The notes below the pieces were generated by a model. It did no database searches. It worked only from the letters and a program-made list of their open reading frames with translations, and was not told where the DNA came from. Both the position numbers and the translations under genes were made by a program. A stretch of DNA of 27,972 bases from M55B154 sp964345775 (lineage in GTDB: Bacteria; Spirochaetota; UBA4802; UB4802), in NCBI GenBank assembly GCA_964345775.1, contig CAYFSO010000029.1, forward strand, positions 1-27,972. The letters run 5' to 3'. Below, piece by piece: positions 22,395 to 27,972 of the stretch (the stretch's first letter is position 1; each line of letters begins with the position of its first letter).

Positions 22395-24266
22395 ATGGGT
22401 TTGAACAAGCTGGTTGATTCAAGAGATCTTCGTTTTGTTTTGTTCGAAATGCTGGACACGGGTTCGCTACAGTCATTTGATAAGTTTGCGGATTATGACA
22501 GGGATATGTACGAGGATACCCTGGATCTTGCTGAGAAAATGGCAGTGGAGGAGGTCTATCCTGTTAATTCAGAATCTGACAAGGAAGGAGTTAAGTACGA
22601 TCCCGATAATAGTAAGGTCATAATTCCCCGGCAGCTAAAACCTGCACTTGACGCGTATAACGAAGCCGGTTTTGTTGCCATAAACGAAGAAGTGGAGCTT
22701 GGAGGAATGGGAATGCCTGTAGTTATCGGCATGTCCTGTAACGAGATATTTACAGCGGCAAGTCTGGCGTTTACAAGCTATCCTACCCTCTCACGTGGAG
22801 CGGCCGACCTTATTAAGGCTTTTGGGAGTGATGATCTGAAAAATACTTATCTTGAAAAAATGCTTGGTGGTAAATGGGGCGGTACCATGTGCCTTACCGA
22901 ACCTGACGCGGGATCTGATGTGGGGGCGCTCAAGGCGAAGGCAATACCGCAGGATGATGGTACCTACCTTATACAGGGACAGAAGATATTTATAACCTCG
23001 GGTGATAATGATTACTATGAGAATATAATTCATCCTGTGCTTGCCCGCATTGAGGGTGATCCACCGGGAACAAAAGGTATTTCCATATTCATAGTTCCCA
23101 AGTACAGGATAAACGAAGATGGATCAGTGGGAGAACACAATGATGTGACCTGTTCAGGCATAGAACATAAGATGGGTATACACGCCTCGGCCACCTGTAC
23201 ATTGAATTTTGGTGATAATGATAACTGCATTGGGTACCTGCTGGGTGAGCAGCGAAAGGGCATGAGGATCATGTTCCAGATGATGAACGAGGCAAGGCTG
23301 GCTGTGGCAATACAGGGACTGGCCCTTACATCTACCGCCTACATGCACTCGGTAACATACGCCCGCAACAGGGTACAGGGTGTTGATGTTACCCAGATGA
23401 TGAACCCGGAGGCGCCGTCAGTTACAATAAGCAAACATCCTGACGTGAAAAGAATGCTGGTTTGGATGAAATCATACGTTGAAGGTATGAGAATGCTGAT
23501 ATATTACCTTGCAAATAATATAGATATGGAACACCTTCTCGAGGGAGAAGAGGCGAGGGAAGCAAAGGCCATGGCCGAAATTCTCATACCTATTTGCAAG
23601 GCGGGGTGTACGGACACATCTGTACTCTTGACTTCGGAAGCAATGCAGGTATACGGGGGGTATGGATATACATCGGATTACCCGATAGAACAGTTCATGC
23701 GGGATTCAAAGATCACAACCATCTACGAGGGAACAAACGGGATACAGTCCATGGATCTCACCATGAGGAAGATACTTATGAATCCCGACCAGTATAATTA
23801 TTCGGTGTATAAAAAACGGTTAAATGAAACCATTGATAAAGCCAGGGGTACAGTAGATGAGAAGTACGTGGAACTGGTGGTACGGGGTATGGAAAAGTTG
23901 GACGAGATCATATCCATGCTTGCCGGTTTAATGAAGGAAGGAAAGTTTCTCAATATCTTTGCCGCGGCAACTCCTTTGCAGCAGGCCATGTTCATGCTTT
24001 CCCTTGCATGGGCACATCTCTGGTCATTAACTATAACCGTTCCCAGGATGAAAGAGCTGGTTGGAGAAGCAAAAGGTGAAGACAGGGAAAAGCTGTTAAC
24101 CGAAAATGACGAGGCGGCGTATTATTCCGGTAAAGTGCTTTCATCTCAGTTTTATCTTGGATCCGAGTTTCCAAAGTTCTTTGGAAAAGCCGAAGCAATA
24201 CTGTTCAATGAAACGGCAGTGAACAAGCTGTCAGATCCGCTTTTTACCGGAGCACCGGAAGAATGA
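22395..24266 (+). CDS. Acyl-CoA dehydrogenase, copy 3 of 4
   Basis: From ATG 22395 the protein has 623 residues, the same as copies 1 and 4; GGAGGT at 22386-22391 lies between this ATG and an in-frame ATG at 22383, excluding the latter. All family motifs are present, including MCLTEPDAGSDVGALK and the catalytic glutamate E445 in IYEGTNGIQ. Its closest relative is copy 4: both have KEGVKYDPDNSKVIIP, DAYNEAGFV and GGMGMPV.IGM in the N-terminal domain. The pocket helix reads EIFTAASLAFTSYPTLSRGA, with a charged Arg where copies 1 and 4 have His. The end differs slightly (LFTGAPEE). It has its own promoter with two palindromes, but no clear terminator follows, so some read-through into copy 4 is possible. 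Confidence 0.93.
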   Translation: MGLNKLVDSRDLRFVLFEMLDTGSLQSFDKFADYDRDMYEDTLDLAEKMAVEEVYPVNSESDKEGVKYDPDNSKVIIPRQLKPALDAYNEAGFVAINEEVELGGMGMPVVIGMSCNEIFTAASLAFTSYPTLSRGAADLIKAFGSDDLKNTYLEKMLGGKWGGTMCLTEPDAGSDVGALKAKAIPQDDGTYLIQGQKIFITSGDNDYYENIIHPVLARIEGDPPGTKGISIFIVPKYRINEDGSVGEHNDVTCSGIEHKMGIHASATCTLNFGDNDNCIGYLLGEQRKGMRIMFQMMNEARLAVAIQGLALTSTAYMHSVTYARNRVQGVDVTQMMNPEAPSVTISKHPDVKRMLVWMKSYVEGMRMLIYYLANNIDMEHLLEGEEAREAKAMAEILIPICKAGCTDTSVLLTSEAMQVYGGYGYTSDYPIEQFMRDSKITTIYEGTNGIQSMDLTMRKILMNPDQYNYSVYKKRLNETIDKARGTVDEKYVELVVRGMEKLDEIISMLAGLMKEGKFLNIFAAATPLQQAMFMLSLAWAHLWSLTITVPRMKELVGEAKGEDREKLLTENDEAAYYSGKVLSSQFYLGSEFPKFFGKAEAILFNETAVNKLSDPLFTGAPEE

Positions 24267-24303
24267 TATTTGACCGGCTGTCCAATTTTATTTTCAAAAT
24301 GCG

Positions 24304-24337
24304 TTGACAAATTCACCAGGCATATTATGTATTACAT
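24304..24337 (+). promoter_or_regulatory. Promoter of acyl-CoA dehydrogenase 4 with overlapping palindrome
   Basis: TTGACA at 24304-24309, 16 bp, then TATGTA at 24326-24331. The 11-nt palindrome ATGTATTACAT (24327-24337) overlaps the -10 and resembles the TGTAATATTACA sites of copy 3. CACCAGG (24314-24320) is inverted at 24352-24358. Confidence 0.52.
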
Positions 24338-24383
24338 TAATACAGGTTATTCCTGGTGGAACTTCTCAGTGAATAATAAATTG

Positions 24384-24409
24384 GTCCGGGTGATGTGCCT
24401 GGACTCCTT
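24384..24409 (+). terminator. Leader hairpin with T-run before dehydrogenase 4 (possible attenuator)
   Basis: GTCCGGG (24384-24390) pairs with CCTGGAC (24398-24404), one G-T pair, loop TGATGTG, and TCCTTTTT follows. It lies between the promoter of copy 4 and its ribosome binding site (AAGGAGGT near 24434). It could equally be the delayed terminator of copy 3. Confidence 0.45.
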
Positions 24410-24445
24410 TTTATATAAAAAGATAATTAACCAAGGAGGTTTCTC

Positions 24446-26317
24446 ATGGCTTTAAATCCACTTATTGATTCACGAGATCTGCGTTTTGTCCTTTTTGAAC
24501 TACTGGAAGTGGATAAACTTTCGGATTATGCAGAATACGCGGATTATGACAGGGATATGTACGAAGATGTACTCAACCTGGCAGAAAAGATGGCAGTGGA
24601 GGAAGTGTATTCTGTTAATTCAGAAACTGATAAGGAAGGTGTAAAGTACGATCCCGACAATAGTAAAGTCATTATACCTGAAGGTTTCAAAAAGGCACTG
24701 GACGCGTATAACGAGGCTGGATTCGTGGGGATAGTGGAAAGCCCTGAAACAGGGGGGATGGGTATGCCGGTGGCCATAGGCATGGCAACCGGTGAGTTCT
24801 TTACTGCGGCAAGCCTTTCATTTACCATGTATCCTGGCCTGGCGCATGGTGCAGCAGCCCTTATCAAGAATTTTGGCACAGAAGAGTTACAAAATGTTTA
24901 CCTTGAGAAAATGCTGTCCGGGCAGTGGGGAGGCTCCATGTGCCTGACTGAACCGGATGCGGGATCTGATGTCGGGGCCCTCAAGACAAAGGCAGTACCC
25001 CGGGACGATGGAACATACCTGATACAGGGGCAGAAAATTTTTATTACTTCAGGTGATAATGATTACTATGAAAATATTGTTCATCCTGTTCTTGCCCGTA
25101 TTGAAGGTGACCCTCCCGGAACGAAGGGTATTTCTATATTCATTGTTCCCAAGTACAGGGTAAATGATGATGGATCGCTGGGTGAGTTTAATGACGTGAT
25201 TTGTTCTGGTATTGAACATAAGATGGGTATTCATGCTTCCGCAACCTGTACCATGAATTTCGGGGATGATGGGAAATGTATCGGCTACCTTCTTGGAGAG
25301 CCAAGGAAAGGTATGAAGATAATGTTCCAGATGATGAACGAGGCCAGGCTGGGTGTGGCCATGCAGGGGCTTTCACTTTCCACAGCAGCGTACATGCATG
25401 CGGTCACTTATGCGCAAAACAGGGTTCAGGGTGTAGATGTAACACAGATGTTGAACCCGGAAGCACAGAAAGTAACCATAAGCCAGCATCCCGATATAAA
25501 ACGTATGCTTTTATGGATGAAGTCATATGTTGAAGGCATGCGCATGCTGATATATTTTCTTTCCCATAATATAAACCTTGCAGAATTGTTGGAAGGTGAT
25601 GAGAAAAAGGAAGCAGAGGCCATGGGAGAGATACTCACACCCATCTGCAAGGCCGGGTGTACGGATTCTTCTCTCTACGTGACTTCAGAAGCTGTGCAGG
25701 TCTACGGCGGCTATGGGTATACCAGTGATTATCCGGTTGAGCAGTATCTCAGGGATTCCAAGATCACAGCCATATACGAGGGGACCAACGGGATACAATC
25801 AATGGACCTCACCATGAGAAAAATTCTCATGAACCCTGAACAGTTCAATTACCAGGTGTGGAAAAGGAATGTGGCGAAAACCGTTGATAACGCAAAAGGT
25901 ATTGTTGATGACAGGTACATTGACCTGGTTTCCCGCGGAATGGAAAGACTGGACGAAGTCATTGAGATGCTGAAAGAGTATATGGCCGGTGGTAAATTTC
26001 TCCATATTTTTGCCAATTGTACCCCACTTCAGCAGGCCATGTACATGATGTCACTGGCATGGATGCACCTGTGGTCCCTTACCATCACTATTCCAAAAAT
26101 GAAGGAACTGGTTGGTGACCTGAAAGGTGAAGAACGGGATAAGCTTCTCAATGACAATCTGGAAGCAGCCTATTACAGCGGCAAGGTGCTTTCTTCGCAG
26201 TTCTATCTTGGTTCGGAGTTCCCCAAGTATTTTGGCAATATTGAAGCACTCTTGTTTAACGAAACTGCTACCATAAAGGCATCTGACCCTGTATTTACAG
26301 GTGCCCTGGAGGAGTAA
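24446..26317 (+). CDS. Acyl-CoA dehydrogenase, copy 4 of 4
   Basis: This 623-residue paralogue starts MALNPLIDSRDLRFVLFELL, nearly the same as copies 1 and 3, behind AGGAGGT. It has MCLTEPDAGSDVGALK, QKIFITSGDNDYYENI, RIEGDPPGTKG, the catalytic glutamate E445 in IYEGTNGIQ and the ending VFTGALEE. The pocket helix is EFFTAASLSFTMYPGLAHGA. It shares most N-terminal features with copy 3, so the two probably come from the latest duplication. It ends 5 bp from the convergent hypothetical gene, with no room for a separate terminator. Confidence 0.93.
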   Translation: MALNPLIDSRDLRFVLFELLEVDKLSDYAEYADYDRDMYEDVLNLAEKMAVEEVYSVNSETDKEGVKYDPDNSKVIIPEGFKKALDAYNEAGFVGIVESPETGGMGMPVAIGMATGEFFTAASLSFTMYPGLAHGAAALIKNFGTEELQNVYLEKMLSGQWGGSMCLTEPDAGSDVGALKTKAVPRDDGTYLIQGQKIFITSGDNDYYENIVHPVLARIEGDPPGTKGISIFIVPKYRVNDDGSLGEFNDVICSGIEHKMGIHASATCTMNFGDDGKCIGYLLGEPRKGMKIMFQMMNEARLGVAMQGLSLSTAAYMHAVTYAQNRVQGVDVTQMLNPEAQKVTISQHPDIKRMLLWMKSYVEGMRMLIYFLSHNINLAELLEGDEKKEAEAMGEILTPICKAGCTDSSLYVTSEAVQVYGGYGYTSDYPVEQYLRDSKITAIYEGTNGIQSMDLTMRKILMNPEQFNYQVWKRNVAKTVDNAKGIVDDRYIDLVSRGMERLDEVIEMLKEYMAGGKFLHIFANCTPLQQAMYMMSLAWMHLWSLTITIPKMKELVGDLKGEERDKLLNDNLEAAYYSGKVLSSQFYLGSEFPKYFGNIEALLFNETATIKASDPVFTGALEE

Positions 26318-26322
26318 ATTAT

Positions 26323-26766
26323 TTAAGGCATAAGTTGCAATACTGCGTCAGGCAGGGTAAGACTTGCCTGGCGCAGCTTGTATAAGTCCCCGTACAACAG
26401 GGCTATACAGTCAAGGGTTATTTTGCCATCTTCCTTGACCTTCAGCAGATAATCCCTGTTTGCCTTATTCTTTTTCAAAATGAAAGCATGATGTGAATCT
26501 TCCAGGGTTGCATTGATATACATGGTCAATATATAACGGTCCTTTCCTTCTCCAAAAGTCCATGAAACAGTTTCATCGGATATTTCATCCACGATATCAG
26601 CAAAATCGAAATAGAGAAGAAGAAAATTGCTGCCACTTTTCAGCAGTAATGATTGTCCCGCATCGGTAAAATAGGTGTAGATCTCATTGAAATTAGCATC
26701 TCTTGGAAGTGGCGAATCGTATTCCAGTTTATGATATGCATTGATGACTGTCTTTGGTGTAGCCAT
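26323..26766 (-). CDS. Hypothetical protein, 147 residues
   Basis: I do not recognise this protein. It has no signal peptide, membrane segment or Cys-rich motif. It looks like a mixed alpha/beta cytosolic protein, with a hydrophobic strand FLLLYFDFADIVDEI near 48-62, strands SWTFGEGKDRYILTMYIN and a helical C-terminus. GGGGAG about 7 nt before the ATG supports the start. It is the downstream partner of the LysE-type gene, 21 bp after that stop on the same strand, and converges with dehydrogenase copy 4. Confidence 0.7.
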   Translation of the reverse strand: MATPKTVINAYHKLEYDSPLPRDANFNEIYTYFTDAGQSLLLKSGSNFLLLYFDFADIVDEISDETVSWTFGEGKDRYILTMYINATLEDSHHAFILKKNKANRDYLLKVKEDGKITLDCIALLYGDLYKLRQASLTLPDAVLQLMP

Positions 26767-26787
26767 GGTTCTGCTCCCCGGTTGACA

Positions 26788-27465
26788 TTATAAGGATGAA
26801 ATAAATGCTATGTGCACGTTGCATACTATGGATACCAGTTTCAGGCTGAAGTACAGGATAACACATACAAGGAGAACCATAATGACGATGTTCATCCTGT
26901 CAAGGAGCTTATCGGATAACGATTCCTGTACCCTGTTCAGCAGCAATGCCACAAATGACAGGTATCCTGCCAGTCCGGAGCAGCAGGATACAAGAAATAT
27001 ACCCCGAAGGCTGGCCGTCATATGGTCAAAAAGATGCAGGTCAAGAAGCAGCCTGTAGCCAACTATCCACCAGACTATCATGCCTGGATTGGTTATAGCG
27101 ATAGTAAAACCGGTAAGAAAAGAAGTTCTTTTCCTGTAGGTGATATGAGGGGCATGTGCTGGTGGAATATGCTTGTGTTCACGGTATGAGCGATAGAGCA
27201 GAAAAGACAGAACAACTATCCCCAGCGAATAGACGATTATCTGGAAGTTTTTCTGCTGAAGCAATGGGGCAAGTCCGTACAAGACCAGTACGCCGTATAT
27301 AAAGTCAGACGTAACCGAACCAATTGCTACCGATAATGCTGGTTTAAGATGTCCATTTACGGCCTTTTTGATGACTTCAAGCTGTACGGCACCTACGGGT
27401 ATAGAGGAAATAAATCCGATAAAGATACCAAATAGTATCACGAAGCATATATGTGCATAGAACAT
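26788..27465 (-). CDS. LysE/RhtB-family amino acid exporter
   Basis: This membrane protein resembles the LysE family of amino acid and metabolite exporters. From ATG 27465 it has 225 residues and six hydrophobic segments. The family start is recognisable as GFISSIPVGAVQLEVIKKAV, though the usual Gly-Pro-N is Gly-Ala-V. The middle motif is TSFLTGFTIAITNPGMIVWW, close to the LysE NPK/NP region. A TTG start at 27561 would add 32 residues, but that TTG is part of a TTGACA hexamer that may instead be promoter; ATG 27465 places the first membrane helix normally. It precedes the 147-residue hypothetical gene in a likely two-gene operon. The substrate is unknown. Confidence 0.78.
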   Translation of the reverse strand: MFYAHICFVILFGIFIGFISSIPVGAVQLEVIKKAVNGHLKPALSVAIGSVTSDFIYGVLVLYGLAPLLQQKNFQIIVYSLGIVVLSFLLYRSYREHKHIPPAHAPHITYRKRTSFLTGFTIAITNPGMIVWWIVGYRLLLDLHLFDHMTASLRGIFLVSCCSGLAGYLSFVALLLNRVQESLSDKLLDRMNIVIMVLLVCVILYFSLKLVSIVCNVHIAFISSL

Positions 27466-27595
27466 GGTTTTGTCTCTTAATAGTGAACTCTTTATTGCGA
27501 AATATTCCCGGGAAAGCCGAAAGGCATACAGTACTTTGTTATAAACGTGGGTAAATGTCAAGTAAATGCTGTTCGGAAAAATTTAAAAAAAGGGG

Positions 27596-27619
27596 CCACG
27601 GAGACACTGAGACACGGAG
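27596..27619. repeat. CACGGAGACAC-type dispersed repeat
   Basis: The segment is built from GAGACAC and CACGGAG units repeated in tandem. A short related sequence occurs inverted at 701-715 (ACGTGTCTCTGCGGT). Such units occur as dispersed intergenic repeats in many environmental genomes. Confidence 0.5.
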
Positions 27620-27624
27620 TGGTT

Positions 27625-27664
27625 AGGGATTACCGTAGAGGCGCGACGTTTGCGCCTTATCCCT
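27625..27664. repeat. Nested hairpin
   Basis: AGGGAT (27625-27630) pairs with ATCCCT (27659-27664), and inside it AGGCGC (27639-27644) pairs with GCGCCT (27652-27657) around GACGTTT. TTTCC follows on the plus strand. Confidence 0.5.
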
Positions 27665-27726
27665 TTTCCTCCCCCTTTCAAGCTGACTTGTACCCACAAA
27701 TCGGATAATTTATTTAATACTGCAAA

Positions 27727-27939
27727 TTATTCTGTTTCCTTTATCCCCCTCCCTCGATGGGAGGCCGACGCGTTTTGCGACGTCCTGTCGCACGTCGGCA
27801 CCAACCTCATCCTGAGAACGTGGGTTAGGGGAGGGTGTGTTGCACATACTTCTACCAGATGTTCAAGCACTCCATAAATATTATTCATGACATCATTATT
27901 CCAGTATCGTATCACTGTAAATCCCTGTGAGTTTAACCA
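27727..27939 (-). pseudogene. Fragment of a DUF559 (VSR-like endonuclease fold) gene
   Basis: The minus strand from 27939 to 27847 reads WLNSQGFTV, then IRYWNNDVMNNIYGVLEHL, the typical C-terminal end of DUF559 proteins. A stop codon (27940-27942) sits directly upstream in frame, and the bases to the right edge read as degraded remnants in other frames, so the N-terminal part is lost or shifted. Downstream of 27847 the frame continues into a GC-rich repeat (THPPLTHV ... SHRGRG) before a stop at 27727. This fusion of DUF559 ends to dispersed repeats is a pattern I have seen before. It could be the 3' end of a gene with a frameshift just outside the window. Confidence 0.6.
27764..27799. repeat. 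GC-rich REP-like hairpin
   Basis: GCCGACG (27764-27770) pairs with CGTCGGC (27793-27799), and stacked inside TGCGAC (27776-27781) pairs with GTCGCA (27787-27792) around GTCCT, leaving a 5-nt bulge on one side. Its GC content is far above the surrounding DNA. Confidence 0.6.
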
Positions 27940-27972
27940 TTAATTGACGAGATCTCAGATGTTTCCACAACA

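Larger units (their letters stand above)
27562..27972. other. Intergenic repeat mosaic at the right edge
   Basis: No intact gene is seen in these 411 bp. They contain a CACGGAGACAC-type repeat (27596-27619), a nested hairpin (27625-27664), a GC-rich hairpin (27764-27799) and a broken DUF559-like coding fragment on the minus strand. Confidence 0.65.

Noticed and set aside
24270..24455. Possible 61-codon leader peptide before dehydrogenase 4
   Set aside because: It spans the promoter itself, lacks a ribosome binding site and overlaps the next start.
18160..26317. Four dehydrogenase copies as an assembly duplication
   Set aside because: The copies differ throughout in sequence and in their intergenic DNA, so they are true paralogues.
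1..27972. tRNA, rRNA, prophage or transposase genes
   Set aside because: I looked for tRNA-like arms ending in CCA-type stems, integrase or transposase motifs and rRNA-like conserved blocks and saw none that I could support.

Overview
The window reads as chromosomal DNA from a diderm (Gram-negative-type) bacterium. It encodes lipobox lipoproteins, a LolA-like periplasmic protein and a DAP/lysine pathway. Codon use is balanced in the core genes, while intergenic regions are AT-rich. The phylum cannot be fixed from sequence alone. A small lipoprotein resembling one I recall from spirochaetes, plus the general gene set, makes an environmental Spirochaetota lineage my tentative guess (low confidence). 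The repertoire of acyl-CoA dehydrogenases suggests a fatty-acid or carboxylic-acid oxidising lifestyle. No rRNA, tRNA, CRISPR array, transposase or phage gene was recognised.

Layout. 1-700: 3' part of an AT-rich type II restriction endonuclease gene, probably acquired. 739-2825: a lipoprotein neutral ceramidase with its own promoter. 2913-4648: aroA plus an AroH-type chorismate mutase, a two-gene shikimate/aromatic operon. 4685-7932: a tightly packed operon of a LolA-like protein, rsmE, a ThiS-like sulfur carrier, a small helical protein and an uncharacterised radical SAM enzyme, ended by an inverted repeat that contains the last stop codon. 8003-9159: a helix-turn-helix-less protein made of two RAM (Lrp/AsnC ligand-binding) modules, followed by a PaaI-like thioesterase. 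9206-12298: a small lipoprotein, dapA, dapB and a CBS-like/PAS/Fis-HTH regulator, the last three joined by overlap or zero spacing. 12378-14435: a long leader, then rho and rpmE. 14584-15813: a sigma-70 family factor behind a leader rich in palindromes. 15832-16914: a CDF zinc/cobalt-type exporter, convergent with a divergent DprA/Smf-like protein (16919-17842, minus strand).

17991-26317 is the most striking part: four head-to-tail paralogues of a roughly 620-residue acyl-CoA dehydrogenase family. Each has its own TTGACA promoter with 15-16 bp spacing and its own strong ribosome binding site, and the first two end in strong intrinsic terminators. All four keep the catalytic glutamate and FAD/acyl-CoA motifs but differ in the predicted acyl-pocket helix. 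No ETF, hydratase or thiolase gene is nearby, so this looks like an expanded set of separately regulated first-step beta-oxidation enzymes. The promoters of copies 1 and 2 share CAATTC/GAATT inverted half-sites, and those of copies 3 and 4 carry TGTA(n)TACA palindromes, which suggests two regulatory inputs. 26323-27465 (minus strand) holds a hypothetical protein and a LysE-type exporter. 27562-27972 is a mosaic of short dispersed repeats, strong hairpins and a broken DUF559 endonuclease-like fragment.

Across the window a plausible housekeeping promoter recurs: TTGACA, 16-17 bp, then a hexamer beginning TA. Functions are assigned from motifs read by eye; no database search was run.
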